From Streptomyces sp. NBRC 110611 (GTDB lineage Bacteria > Actinomycetota > Actinomycetes > Streptomycetales > Streptomycetaceae): a stretch of DNA of 64,000 nt. The stretch covers positions 63,729 through 127,728 of the forward strand of contig NZ_BBUY01000001.1 of NCBI RefSeq assembly GCF_001590865.1, written 5' to 3'. This document shows, piece after piece, positions 45,659-54,553 of the stretch. Position 1 is the stretch's first letter. Every line of letters begins with the position of its first letter. A program made the translations under genes and the position numbers. Under the pieces are notes generated by a model that saw only the letters and a list, made by a program, of their open reading frames with translations, was not told where the DNA came from and searched no databases.

Positions 45659-46426
45659 TTACGGCGACGTGAGTACCCGCGGGCCGTCGTTCGTGACCGC
45701 CACTGTGTGCTCGAAGTGGGCGGCGCGGCTGCCGTCGACCGTGCGGAGGGTCCAGCCGTCGCCGTCCGCGTAGTAGTCGTCCCCGCCGCCGGCCAGGAAC
45801 ATCGGCTCGATGGCGATGACGAGACCGTGGCGCAGCACCAGGCCCCGGTTCGGGCGGCCGTCGTTGGGGACCGGCGGGTCCTCGTGCATCGTGCGGCCGA
45901 TGCCGTGTCCGCCGAAGTCGTCGGGGATGCCGTAGCCGGCGGCCCGTCCGACGCTCCCGATCGCGTGCGAGATGTCACCGATCCGGGCGCCGACGACGGC
46001 CGCCGCTATGCCGGCCTCCAGCGCCCGCCGGGTGGCGTCCATCAGCCGCTGGTCCTCACGGCGCGGAGTGCCGACGGTGAAGCTGAGGGCCGAGTCACCC
46101 GCCCAGCCGTCCACGACCGCGCCGCAGTCGATGCTCACCAGGTCGCCGGCGCACAGCCGGGTGGCGTCCGGGATGCCGTGCACGATCGCATCGTTGACGG
46201 AGGCGCAGATGACGGCCGGGAACGGGGTGGGGGCGAAGGACGGGCGGTAGCCGAGGAACGGTGAGTCGGCGCCCGCCTCGCGCAGGACCGTACGGGCGAC
46301 CTCGTCCAGGTCCCGCAGCCGCACTCCGGGGGCGGCGGCCGCGCGTACCGCGGCCAGTGCGTCGGCGACGACCCGGCCGGCCACCCGCATGGCGTCCATC
46401 GACGCATCCGTCTTGATCTCCACCAT
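45659..46426 (-). CDS. map: Type I methionine aminopeptidase
   Basis: 255-aa cytoplasmic enzyme removing initiator Met. Metal ligands: Asp in SIDCGAVVDGWAGDSAL (two Asp), His in FGGHGIGRTMHEDP, Glu in IAIEPMF and Glu in FEHTVAV. No N-terminal zinc finger. Streptomycetes have several map paralogues; this copy faces a divergently transcribed XRE gene whose promoter repeats may influence it. Confidence 0.9.
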   Translation of the reverse strand: MVEIKTDASMDAMRVAGRVVADALAAVRAAAAPGVRLRDLDEVARTVLREAGADSPFLGYRPSFAPTPFPAVICASVNDAIVHGIPDATRLCAGDLVSIDCGAVVDGWAGDSALSFTVGTPRREDQRLMDATRRALEAGIAAAVVGARIGDISHAIGSVGRAAGYGIPDDFGGHGIGRTMHEDPPVPNDGRPNRGLVLRHGLVIAIEPMFLAGGGDDYYADGDGWTLRTVDGSRAAHFEHTVAVTNDGPRVLTSP

Positions 46427-46452
46427 GAGCGTTCTTCCCTCCCGAGCGCAGG

Positions 46453-46476
46453 CATGGACATGGACATGGACATGAA
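46453..46476. repeat. CATGGA hexamer tandem repeat
   Basis: Four successive copies of ATGGAC-type hexamers upstream of map (three perfect and one GAACATG variant). It lies in the 5' leader of map. Confidence 0.7.
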
Positions 46477-46508
46477 CATGGGTATGGCATGGATGCGGGC
46501 ATGCCTGC

Positions 46509-46546
46509 GGTATTTGTTTACCGGTATTTGTTTACCGGTATTAGTA
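46509..46546 (+). promoter_or_regulatory. Tandem GGTATTTGTTTACC operator-like repeats
   Basis: Two perfect 14-bp copies of GGTATTTGTTTACC, itself an imperfect palindrome (GGTA...TACC), plus a partial third GGTATTAGTA. They are strikingly AT-rich for this genome and end nine bases before the XRE start codon. Likely operator of the XRE protein, covering the divergent promoter region with map. Confidence 0.65.
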
Positions 46547-46554
46547 TCACGGGC

Positions 46555-46827
46555 ATGGTGCGAACTCCACTGACCCCCTGGGAGCGGGAGCGCGGCGAGC
46601 GGCTCGGGACGCTGCTGCGTACCGCGCGCGGCGAGCGGAGCATGGTCGAGGTCGCGGCGGCGGCGGGGCTGTCCGCCGAGACGCTGCGGAAGATCGAGAC
46701 CGGGCGGGCGCCGACGCCGGCGTTCTTCACGGTCGCCGCCCTGGCGGGCACGCTCGGGCTCTCGCTGGACGAGGTGGCGGCGCTGGCCACGCCGCCCGAG
46801 GCGGCCGCCGAGGACGCGGTCGCCTGA
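46555..46827 (+). CDS. XRE family transcriptional regulator
   Basis: 90-aa protein consisting almost wholly of one XRE helix-turn-helix (LGTLLRTARGERSMVEVAAA, GLSAETLRKIETGRAPTPAFF). ATG 46555 lies directly behind the operator-like repeats with no good ribosome site, so the mRNA may be leaderless. It is divergent from map. Autoregulation is inferred from the adjacent repeats. Confidence 0.8.
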   Translation: MVRTPLTPWERERGERLGTLLRTARGERSMVEVAAAAGLSAETLRKIETGRAPTPAFFTVAALAGTLGLSLDEVAALATPPEAAAEDAVA

Positions 46828-46893
46828 CGCCGGCTGCCCATCCGCCTGACGCCGGCTGCCCGTCGCGGTGGTACCGGCTGCCCGGAATGCGCC

Positions 46894-46925
46894 GAGGGCC
46901 GGCTCCCGAACGGGAGCCGGCCCTC
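46894..46925. terminator. Bidirectional terminator between XRE and terD
   Basis: Perfect 14-bp stem GAGGGCCGGCTCCC / GGGAGCCGGCCCTC with loop GAAC, between convergent genes. Confidence 0.85.
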
Positions 46926-46965
46926 CAAGAGACCGCGGTGGCGCCTCAGGCGCCGGATCCTGGCC

Positions 46966-47541
46966 TCAGACGTTGACGCCGAAGTCCTGGGCGATGCCGC
47001 GCAGGCCCGAGGCGTAACCCTGGCCCACGGCGCGGAACTTCCACTCCGCGCCGTTGCGGTACAGCTCGCCGAAGACCATGGCGGTCTCGGTGGCCGCGTC
47101 CTCGCTGAGGTCGTAGCGGGCGATCTCGGTGCCGCCGGCCTGGTTGACGATGCGGATGAACGCGTTCCGTACCTGGCCGAAGTTCTGGCTGCGGCTCTCG
47201 GCGTCGTAGATCGAAACCGGGAAGACGATCTTGTCGACGTCGGCCGGCAGGGCCGCCAGGTTGACGTTGATCTGCTCGTCGTCGCCCTCGCCCTGGCCGG
47301 TGACGTTGTCACCGGTGTGGACGATCGACTGGTCCGGCGTGGACTTGTTGTTGAAGAAGATGAAGTGCTGGTCCGAGTAGACCTTGCCGCTCGGGTTGAC
47401 CGCGATCGCGCTCGCGTCGAGGTCGAAGTCCGTGCCGGTGGTGGTGCGGACGTCCCAGCCGAGGCCGACCGTGACGGCGGTCAGGCCCGGTGCCTCCTTG
47501 GTGAGCGAGACGTTGCCGCCCTTGGACAGGCTTACAGCCAT
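46966..47541 (-). CDS. terD: TerD family protein
   Basis: 191-aa calcium-binding TerD protein of the tellurite-resistance and stress family, widespread in streptomycetes. Ca-binding acidic motifs are visible ([13 protein letters not shown] and [12 protein letters not shown]). The start [20 protein letters not shown] is the family start, ATG 47541 preceded by AAGGGA; the frame is open further but not conserved. Its role here is likely envelope stress or development rather than tellurite. Confidence 0.93.
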   Translation of the reverse strand: MAVSLSKGGNVSLTKEAPGLTAVTVGLGWDVRTTTGTDFDLDASAIAVNPSGKVYSDQHFIFFNNKSTPDQSIVHTGDNVTGQGEGDDEQINVNLAALPADVDKIVFPVSIYDAESRSQNFGQVRNAFIRIVNQAGGTEIARYDLSEDAATETAMVFGELYRNGAEWKFRAVGQGYASGLRGIAQDFGVNV

Positions 47542-47760
47542 GGGGATGTCCCTTTCGTTGTCAACGCGTCGAATCGTCGGCGGGCTCCGTACCGCCCCAC
47601 TGCCCACGCAGTGCCGCGCACGAAGCTACCGTCACCCACCACAACGTCGTGAGGGGACCAGGAGGTTCCAGGCTCCTTTACTTTCTTTACCGGACTGACC
47701 GTGCCCGGTCGGCGCCGAAAAGCGGATGACGGTGGCCCGGGGGCGCGAGACCATGGGGGC

Positions 47761-48189
47761 ATGTCCGGGCCCTATGTCATCCGCGGTTCGGTTGTCCTTC
47801 CCGAGGCCGAGCTCGTATGGCGTTTCTCGCGGTCCTCGGGTCCGGGCGGCCAGCACGTCAACACCAGCGACAGCCAGGTCGAGCTGCGGCTCGACCTCGC
47901 CAGGACCGAGCAGCTGCCGCCGGTGTGGAAGGAGCGTGCCCTGGAACGGCTGGCCGGCCGGCTGGTGGACGGTGTGCTGTCCGTGCGCGCCTCGGACCAC
48001 CGCTCCCAGTGGCGCAACCGCGAGACCGCGGCCGTACGGATGGCCGCGCTGCTGGCCGAGGCCACCGCGCCGCCGCCCAAGCCACGCCGTAAGGCGCGGA
48101 TCCCGCGGGGTATCAACGAGCGGCGGCTGCGCGAGAAGAAGCAGCGCGGTGAGACCAAACGCGGCCGCTCGGGCCGCGACTGGACCTGA
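47761..48189 (+). CDS. arfB: Peptidyl-tRNA hydrolase ArfB-like (release-factor-like)
   Basis: 142-aa class I release-factor-like protein that rescues stalled ribosomes. The catalytic GGQ sits in SRSSGPGGQHVNTSDSQVEL; the C-terminal tail is Lys/Arg-rich (RRLREKKQRGETKRGRSGRD) and in ArfB enters the empty mRNA channel. No codon-recognition domain, as expected. ATG 47761 was chosen by family start. It is divergent from terD. Confidence 0.9.
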   Translation: MSGPYVIRGSVVLPEAELVWRFSRSSGPGGQHVNTSDSQVELRLDLARTEQLPPVWKERALERLAGRLVDGVLSVRASDHRSQWRNRETAAVRMAALLAEATAPPPKPRRKARIPRGINERRLREKKQRGETKRGRSGRDWT

Positions 48190-48273
48190 GCCGCCGGACC
48201 TGAGCTGCCGAGGCCCCAGCCGCCGGGCGTGAGCCGCTGGACCCCAGCCGCCGGTCGGCTCCTGGCGGGCCGC

Positions 48274-48888
48274 TCAGCCCAACTGCCGGTACTTCCCCCG
48301 GAAGTACATCAGCGGCCCTTCGTCCCGGTCGGCGGCCGACGTGGCGAGGACGCGCCCGATGACGAGCGTGTGGTCCCCGGCCGCCACGCGCTGTTCGGTA
48401 CGGCACTGCAGCGTCGCCAGGGCGCCCCCGATGAGCGGCGCTCCGGACACTTCACCCCGTACATGAGGAATGTCCTCGAAGAGCAGTCGGTCGCTGATGC
48501 GGCCTTTCATCGCGAATCGCCCGGCAATCTGCCGCTGATGACCCGAGAGCACCGATACGGCCCACAGCGGCTGCGCCGCCAGCAGGTCGTCCATCCGGGA
48601 GTCGTTGCGAACGCTCACCATCACCAGTGGCGGATCGAGGGACACGGAGAGGAACGCCGTGGCGGTCATGCCGACGTCCTCGCCATGCGGCCCGGCCTCC
48701 GGGTCGTGGGCGGTGATCAGCACCACACCGGCGGCGAGACGGGACAGGGCGGCACGGAACTCGTCGTCACTCACCCCACCAGAATGCGGGATCGGCGTAC
48801 CCTCCGGCGCCGATGTCAGGGCTACGGCGGGCGTGGCGGGGACGGCGGGGCCGGCGGCTGCCGCATGGGCAGGGGTTTTCGTGAACAC
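48274..48888 (-). CDS. Flavin reductase family protein
   Basis: 204-aa FMN-binding split-barrel protein (flavin reductase-like domain). Typical motifs: LAAGVVLITAHD, GMTATAFLSVSLDPPLVMVS and GDHTLVIGRVLA. Such proteins reduce flavin for two-component monooxygenases or act on aromatics; no oxygenase partner is adjacent. The N-terminal 35 residues are Ala/Pro-rich and poorly conserved, so the true start could be further in. GTG 48888 is used. Confidence 0.85.
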   Translation of the reverse strand: MFTKTPAHAAAAGPAVPATPAVALTSAPEGTPIPHSGGVSDDEFRAALSRLAAGVVLITAHDPEAGPHGEDVGMTATAFLSVSLDPPLVMVSVRNDSRMDDLLAAQPLWAVSVLSGHQRQIAGRFAMKGRISDRLLFEDIPHVRGEVSGAPLIGGALATLQCRTEQRVAAGDHTLVIGRVLATSAADRDEGPLMYFRGKYRQLG

Positions 48889-49076
48889 GCCACGAACGCT
48901 AACTTCAGCCGGTCCCCGCTCGCATCGGGCGCGGGGACGACTCGCGTCCTAGGTCTGCCGACCGAGGCGCCGGGGTGGCGGTGAACGCCGGAATTTGCGT
49001 GAGGAAAGTGCGGAAAGGGTGAAAGGTGCGGCTCGACGACGGGAACGGGGGAGATCGCCAACGCCCGCTCACGTAC

Positions 49077-49092
49077 TGTGACTTGAGTCACA
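49077..49092. promoter_or_regulatory. Crp-like binding site
   Basis: TGTGACTTGAGTCACA: perfect TGTGA-N6-TCACA, also matching the streptomycete Crp pattern GTG-N6-GNCAC. It lies about 120 bp before the cdgB start. Confidence 0.65.
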
Positions 49093-49106
49093 GCGGGCGC
49101 AAATTG

Positions 49107-49121
49107 TTGACCCTGTGTACC
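49107..49121. promoter_or_regulatory. BldD-box-like site
   Basis: TTGACCCTGTGTACC fits the BldD consensus NTNACNC(A/T)GNGTNAN except for one base. BldD is a c-di-GMP-dependent repressor of development known to target diguanylate cyclase genes in Streptomyces, so placement before cdgB is meaningful. Confidence 0.6.
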
Positions 49122-49211
49122 GAGTGAACAGCTCACTGTGATTCAGTGAGCGTGGAATCGGACGACGAAGAATCGTGGAGTTTGCTGTCGAGGTCTCAGG
49201 GAGAGCGAGCG

Positions 49212-50873
49212 ATGGAGACCGAGTCGGAGCCATACGTCCGTCTTGCGACCCTGCGGCAGCTGCACCAAGTGGTCGCCGAGCTGAATACCGCACGCAGCCT
49301 GGCGGACACCTTGCAGACCGTCGCCGACGGCGCCCTGAACGGCCTCGGCTTTGAGCTCTGCGCGGTCAACCTCGTCCGCCCCGACGGCGATCTCGTCGTC
49401 GCCGCGGTCGCCGGCAGCGCGGGCGCCGAGGCCCTGATGGCCGGGCGGGTCGGCTCCCGGTCCTCCTGGGAGCGCCGGCTGTCCATGGGGGAGCGGTGGG
49501 GCGACCTGTGCTTCATCCCGTACACCGAGGGCTGGGTGCTGGATGACGACGACGTACCGCAGTGGCACACGGCCGGACCCACGCCCCGCTTCCCCGACGA
49601 GTGGCATCCCATGGACCGCCTCTTCGCACCCATGTACACCGCGGGCAGCAGCGGCGGCGAACTGCTCGGCGTGATCTCCGTCGACCGGCCGCGGAACGGC
49701 CGGCGGCCCGGAGCCTGGGGCCAGGAGGCCCTGCAGATGTACGCGTTCCAGTCCGCCATCGCGATCAGCAACGCCCGCCTGCGGTCGAACATGCAGCGCG
49801 CGCTGGTCCGGCTGGAGCGCGAGCAGCAGGCCCTGCGCGCCAGCGAGGAAAGCTTCCGGCAGGCCTTCGAGTACGCGCCGAGCGGGATGGCCGTGGCCGA
49901 AATGGGCGGTGACCAGCACGGGCGGCTGCTACGCACCAACGACGCGCTCTGCCGGCTGCTCGGCCGCAGCGCCTCCGGACTGCGCCGCTACTCCTTCTCC
50001 GACCTCGTCCACCCCGAGGACATCGGCACGCTGTTGCGCACCTCCGCCGAGGGCGGCCGCGCCGAGCTGCGGCTGGCTCGCCGGGACGGCACGTACGTGT
50101 GGGTCTCGCTGCGCAACTCCGTCGTCGCCGACACCGCCGACGGCCCCCGGTACCTGCTCACCCACGTCGAGGACATCGAGGAGCGCAAGCGCCACGAGAT
50201 CCAGCTCGCGCACCGCGCCAGCCACGACTCCCTCACCGGACTGCCCAACAGCGCCGAACTGCGCGCCCGTCTCGGCGCCCGGCTGTGCTCCCGTACGCCC
50301 GGCTCGATGGCCGACGCGTACGCCTCCTCCGGCGCGTTCCCCGGCGACCCGCACGGCTTCCGGCCGGGCGGCGCGGAGCCGTTCGACGGGATCGACGGCT
50401 TCGAGGGCGCCCCGGCGCCGTTCGACCACCACGTCCACCTCGTCGCGCCCGGGGACGGTCCGGTCGACGACGGCGCCAAGGGGCTCGCGGTGCTCTTCTG
50501 CGACCTCGACGGCTTCAAGTCCATCAACGACCGTTACGGGCACAACACCGGCGACGCGGTGCTGATCGAGGTCGCCCGCCGGCTGACCGGCGGCGTCCGG
50601 GACGGCGACACGGTCGCCCGGCTCGGCGGCGACGAGTTCGTGGTGCTCGCCGACGGCCTGGGCACGGCCGACGCCGAGGACCTCGCGGTCCGGCTGCGCA
50701 ACGCGATCATCCCGCCGATCCGGGTCGAGGGCCGGGCCGTCCGGGTCGGCGCCAGCTTCGGCATCGGCTGGGCGAGCTGCGGGATGACGGCCGAGGAAGT
50801 ACTGGAGTCGGCCGACCAGCGGATGTACGTGGAGAAGCGCTCCCGTTCGAAGGCGGGCCGACGGGCCGGCTGA
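49212..50873 (+). CDS. cdgB: GAF-PAS-GGDEF diguanylate cyclase (CdgB-like)
   Basis: 553-aa enzyme making cyclic di-GMP, which keeps streptomycetes in vegetative growth. Domains: GAF (about 25-200), PAS/PAC (about 215-335, ESFRQAFEYAPSGMAVAEMG to HVEDIEERKR), GGDEF (about 340-545). The active site GGDEF is at 472-476 and the inhibitory I-site RDGD at 463-466, so the enzyme should be active and feedback-controlled. A Gly/Pro/Asp-rich loop is inserted in the GGDEF domain. There is no EAL domain. ATG 49212 has AGGGAGAG; GTG 49146 is the longer alternative, but it lies inside a hairpin (49131-49151). Confidence 0.9.
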   Translation: METESEPYVRLATLRQLHQVVAELNTARSLADTLQTVADGALNGLGFELCAVNLVRPDGDLVVAAVAGSAGAEALMAGRVGSRSSWERRLSMGERWGDLCFIPYTEGWVLDDDDVPQWHTAGPTPRFPDEWHPMDRLFAPMYTAGSSGGELLGVISVDRPRNGRRPGAWGQEALQMYAFQSAIAISNARLRSNMQRALVRLEREQQALRASEESFRQAFEYAPSGMAVAEMGGDQHGRLLRTNDALCRLLGRSASGLRRYSFSDLVHPEDIGTLLRTSAEGGRAELRLARRDGTYVWVSLRNSVVADTADGPRYLLTHVEDIEERKRHEIQLAHRASHDSLTGLPNSAELRARLGARLCSRTPGSMADAYASSGAFPGDPHGFRPGGAEPFDGIDGFEGAPAPFDHHVHLVAPGDGPVDDGAKGLAVLFCDLDGFKSINDRYGHNTGDAVLIEVARRLTGGVRDGDTVARLGGDEFVVLADGLGTADAEDLAVRLRNAIIPPIRVEGRAVRVGASFGIGWASCGMTAEEVLESADQRMYVEKRSRSKAGRRAG

Positions 50874-51077
50874 GTGCCTTCCTCGTCACCGTTCTGTAGC
50901 GACCTTGTGGCGGTTCCGGCCCGGCGTGGTATCCCCCAAACGGGGTAGGCTGCGCCGGTGCGGCGCGGTGCCGCCGGGGCCAAACATCTGCACAGGCATC
51001 CCACCCGTCCCCTCGACCCCATCCACCTCGTCCATCTCGTACTGACGTTTCGTACAGACCGCTGGGAGTGACACGGA

Positions 51078-52037
51078 ATGACGGCCGGCAACAACGGCGC
51101 GGGCACGCCGGAGAACGACGATCCGTTCGCCTACCTCTACCGCTCCGAGGGCGGCGAGGGCGGCGCGGCGGGCCCGTCGGGCGACGGTGTGGCGGCGGGC
51201 CGGCAGCCTGGCGTCCCCCGGGCCTCCTACAACCAGGTCCGCGCGGTCGGTGAGCGCCAGTACGGGCAGCGGCAGCAGCAGTACGGCGGCGCTCAGCAGC
51301 GGGTCGCCCCGCAGCAGCCGTACGGGCAGCGGAATGCCCACTACGCCGCCCCCGAGACCCTTCCCGGCGGCGACGCCACCCGCCAGGTCCCGCCCCCCGG
51401 CTACGCCGACCGGGCCCCGGCCCCGCGCCGCAACCACAAGGGCCTGCTGATCGGCGCCGTGGCGGTGGTCACCGTGGTCTGCGTCGGCATCGGCGTCGCC
51501 ATGCTCACCCACAGCAACGACAAGAACGACACGGCCTCCGACGACCCCGCCCCGTCGGCCGGCGCCTCCACCGAGCCCAGTCAGAAGCCGTCCGGCTCGC
51601 CGACGCCGGCCCCCCTGCCCAAGGAGAACGCGGGCAGCCTGTCCCTGGGCGGCACCGCGACCACCTCCAAGGACGTCAAGGGGGCCAGGTCGCCCGGCGG
51701 TACGTACGTGACCGGCATGAACACCCCTGGCGCGTCCGCCACTTGGACCCTGAACGTTCCCAAGTCCGGTGCCTACACGGTGTTCGTGGGCTACGGCGTC
51801 CCCGGCAAGGACGCCAAGTCCACGATGACGATCAACGACCAGGACACCCGCAAGGTCCGCATGAGCAACTTCGCCCACGCGGCGGAGGGCGACTGGGAGA
51901 AGGGCTGGACCCGTACCTACAGCTGGGTCCAGCTGAAGCAGGGCCAGAACACCGTGAAGGTCTCCTGCGAGCAGGGCGATCAGTGCGACTTCAACCTCGA
52001 CCAGGTCTGGCTGAAGGCCGGCCACGTCAAGGGCTGA
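51078..52037 (+). CDS. Membrane-anchored protein with CBM-like C-terminal domain
   Basis: 319-aa protein. The N-terminal 115 residues are Gln/Gly/Pro/Tyr-rich (QYGQRQQQYGG, QQPYGQR) and cytoplasmic; one membrane helix follows (GLLIGAVAVVTVVCVGIGVAM); then a Ser/Pro/Thr linker; and a C-terminal beta-sandwich (about 190-319, YVTGMNTPGASATWTLNVPK, SGAYTVFVGYGVPGK, FNLDQVWLKAG) similar to CBM6/35 carbohydrate-binding modules. It probably binds extracellular or wall polysaccharide. Two Cys (VSCEQGDQCDF) may form a disulfide. Confidence 0.75.
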   Translation: MTAGNNGAGTPENDDPFAYLYRSEGGEGGAAGPSGDGVAAGRQPGVPRASYNQVRAVGERQYGQRQQQYGGAQQRVAPQQPYGQRNAHYAAPETLPGGDATRQVPPPGYADRAPAPRRNHKGLLIGAVAVVTVVCVGIGVAMLTHSNDKNDTASDDPAPSAGASTEPSQKPSGSPTPAPLPKENAGSLSLGGTATTSKDVKGARSPGGTYVTGMNTPGASATWTLNVPKSGAYTVFVGYGVPGKDAKSTMTINDQDTRKVRMSNFAHAAEGDWEKGWTRTYSWVQLKQGQNTVKVSCEQGDQCDFNLDQVWLKAGHVKG

Positions 52038-52109
52038 CGGCCCCCGGCCGCGCTGCTGTGCCGATGCCCTGGTGACAGCCGGTGCCGCCGACTCCGGGTA
52101 AGCGTCCGG

Positions 52110-53027
52110 TCATGGGTGGGCGGCGACCTTGACCCGGGGCAGCAGCTCCTCGTACGTCGCCGGGTCGAACTCGCCGGCCGTCGGGGCCCGTACGGTGGCG
52201 GCGGAGAGGGCCACCGCGCGGGCCAGCCGGGCCGGCCAGGGCAGGCCCTCCACGAGGCCGGAGAGCAGGCCGGCGACGGCCGAATCGCCGGCGCCGGTCG
52301 GGTTGCCCGCGAACCGGCGGGGCGGGGCGGCCTGCCAGGCGCCGTCGGCGGTGACCGCGAGCATGCCCTCCGGGCCGAGCGAGGCGGCCACCGCGTGCGC
52401 GCCACGGCGGCGGGCGGCGCGGGCGGCGCGCAGCGGTTCGGTGCTGCCGGTGAGCGCGGCCAGCTCGTCGGCGTTGGGCTTGGCGAGGTCCGGACGGGCG
52501 GCCAGGCCGCGGCGCAGCGGTTCGCCGCTGGTGTCGAGGAGGACGGGGACGCCGGCGGTGCGCGCGGCGCGGGTGAGGCGGGCGTAGACGTCCACCGGGA
52601 CACCCGGCGGGAGGCTGCCGCACAGGGCCACCGCCCGTGCGCCGGCGAGCAGTTCGCCGTAGGTGCCGAGGAAGGCGTCCCATTCGGCGGGGGAGACCGT
52701 CGGGCCGGGCTCGTTGAGCTGGGTGGTGTCGCCGGTGGACTCGTCGGCGACGGCGACGGTGCGGCGGGTGGCGCCGCCGATCGGCACGAGCGCGTCGGTG
52801 ACCTCGGTGTCCGCGAGCAGCGCGCGCAGCGCGTCGCCGGTGCCGCCGCCCGCGAAGCCGGTGGCGACCGTACGGTGACCGAGCGCGGCCAGTACGCGGG
52901 CGACGTTCAGGCCCTTGCCGCCGGGGCGTTCGGACACCTGGGCGATCCGGTTCGTGCCGTGCGGGCGGAGCCGGGGGACGCGGTAGGTGATGTCCAGGGC
53001 GGCGTTGAGCGTGACCGTGAGGATCAT
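52110..53027 (-). CDS. PfkB family kinase (1-phosphofructokinase-like)
   Basis: 305-aa sugar kinase. N-terminal substrate motif TLNAALDITYRV and ERPGGKGLNVARVLAALG are typical of the 1-phosphofructokinase / tagatose-6-phosphate kinase branch; the C-terminal NPTGAGDSAVAGLL holds the catalytic Asp and anion hole. It phosphorylates a sugar phosphate with ATP. It lies on the same strand as nagA and nagK with 224 bp to nagA, which suggests a role in amino-sugar use, but fructose 1-phosphate is the textbook substrate. Confidence 0.85.
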   Translation of the reverse strand: MILTVTLNAALDITYRVPRLRPHGTNRIAQVSERPGGKGLNVARVLAALGHRTVATGFAGGGTGDALRALLADTEVTDALVPIGGATRRTVAVADESTGDTTQLNEPGPTVSPAEWDAFLGTYGELLAGARAVALCGSLPPGVPVDVYARLTRAARTAGVPVLLDTSGEPLRRGLAARPDLAKPNADELAALTGSTEPLRAARAARRRGAHAVAASLGPEGMLAVTADGAWQAAPPRRFAGNPTGAGDSAVAGLLSGLVEGLPWPARLARAVALSAATVRAPTAGEFDPATYEELLPRVKVAAHP

Positions 53028-53251
53028 GGTCGCCCCTCCGGGCAGTCATGGCCGGGCGGCCGTGGGTCGGGCGACCGCGCGCGGCACGGGCATGCGGACA
53101 AGTGCGCGAGCGATCATGCCATCGCCGGTGGCGGTTGGCCCAGGCCCCGACCCTGACCCCCCGGCCCTTACCCGACCCGGCCCGGCCCGGCCCGCCCCGG
53201 CCCCCGACCCATCGGACAGCCCCCGGACCTCCCCCTGGACCTCCCTCCGCC

Positions 53252-54553
53252 CTACGCGGCCGGCGGGTGCACCAGCCACTCGCCCCGGCGCGCGACCCCC
53301 ACCAGGCGGTACTCCGCGTCGAGCACCACCAGGTCGGCGTCCTTGCCCGCCTCCAGGGAGCCGGTGCGGTCCGCGATGCCCAGGAGGCGGGCGGGGGTGG
53401 CCGACAGCGCCCGTACGGCCTGATCGACGGTCAGGCCGTCGATGGTGACGGCGCGCCGGAACGCGCGGTCCAGGGTGAGCGTGGAGCCCGCGATCGACCC
53501 GGCGGTGGGCCCTTCGCTGATCCGGGCGACACCGTCCCTGACCTCGACCCGCATCGGGCCCAGCGGATACATCCCGTCGTTCATCCCGGCCGCGCCCATC
53601 GCGTCCGTGATGAACGCGACCCGCTCGTCGCCCGCCTCACGGAACGCCAGCTGCAGGACCGCCGGGTGCAGATGGGTGCCGTCGTTGATCAGCTCGACGG
53701 TGATCCGCTCGTCCTCCAGGAGGGCGGCGACCGGGCCCGGCGCCCGGTGGCCGAGCCCCGGCATCGCGTTGAAGAGGTGGGTGGCGACGGTGGCGCCGGC
53801 GTCGATGGCCCGGCGGGTGGCGTCGTAGGAGGAGTCGGTGTGGCCGATGGCGGCGATCACTCCGGCGTCGGCGAGCAGCCGTACGGAGTCCAGGCCGCCG
53901 GGCAGCTCCGGCGCGACGGTCATCATCGCCGCGGTGCCGTGCGCGGCGTCGAGGAGCTTGCGGACGTCGGCCGGGTCCGGGTCGCGCAGCAGCTCCGGCT
54001 GGTGGGCGCCGCAGCGGTGCGGGGAGATGAACGGGCCCTCGAAGTGGATACCGGCCAGCTCGCCCTGCTGGACGAGCTCGGCGAGCACCCCGGCCTGCCG
54101 GGCGAGCTCGGACAGTTCGCCGGTGACGGTGGAGGCGGCCATCGAGGTGGTGCCGTGCCTGCGGTGGGTCTCGACGACCGTCATGCACTCGTCCGGGTCG
54201 GCGGACGAGAAGGAGCCGCCGCCTCCGCCGTGTACGTGGATGTCGACGAAGCCGGGGACGATCAGGTGGCCGGAGAGGTCCATGACCCGCGTGGCGCCGT
54301 CCGCGGCCCCGCCCCCGCCCCCGTCCGCGCCCTCGCGCCCGTCGTGGTGCGCAGCGCGGTCCGCGTCCCGGCCGGCGCCGTGCCCGTCGCGCGCGTCCCG
54401 GTCGAGGCCGCGGCTGTGGACACCGGCGATCCGGCTGCCCTCGATGGTGATCCGGCCGTCCTCGACGACGCCCGAGGGCCGGGCGATCCGGGCGCCGGTC
54501 AGTACGGTGCGGCGGGGGGCCGGGGGGGACTGCGCGGACTGGTGCTGTGCCAT
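53252..54553 (-). CDS. nagA: N-acetylglucosamine-6-phosphate deacetylase
   Basis: 433-aa amidohydrolase converting GlcNAc-6-P to GlcN-6-P and acetate. The metal site HxH-like VDIHVHGGGG, the Glu in GIHFEGPFISPHRCGAH, His in AIGHTDSSYDA and ATHLFNAM, and the catalytic Asp in FITDAMGAAGM are all present. An Asp/Gly/Arg-rich insert (about residues 52-85) expands the small beta domain. The ATG shares one base with the stop of the upstream ROK kinase gene, so both are co-translated. A DasR-like site lies before the operon. Confidence 0.93.
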   Translation of the reverse strand: MAQHQSAQSPPAPRRTVLTGARIARPSGVVEDGRITIEGSRIAGVHSRGLDRDARDGHGAGRDADRAAHHDGREGADGGGGGAADGATRVMDLSGHLIVPGFVDIHVHGGGGGSFSSADPDECMTVVETHRRHGTTSMAASTVTGELSELARQAGVLAELVQQGELAGIHFEGPFISPHRCGAHQPELLRDPDPADVRKLLDAAHGTAAMMTVAPELPGGLDSVRLLADAGVIAAIGHTDSSYDATRRAIDAGATVATHLFNAMPGLGHRAPGPVAALLEDERITVELINDGTHLHPAVLQLAFREAGDERVAFITDAMGAAGMNDGMYPLGPMRVEVRDGVARISEGPTAGSIAGSTLTLDRAFRRAVTIDGLTVDQAVRALSATPARLLGIADRTGSLEAGKDADLVVLDAEYRLVGVARRGEWLVHPPAA

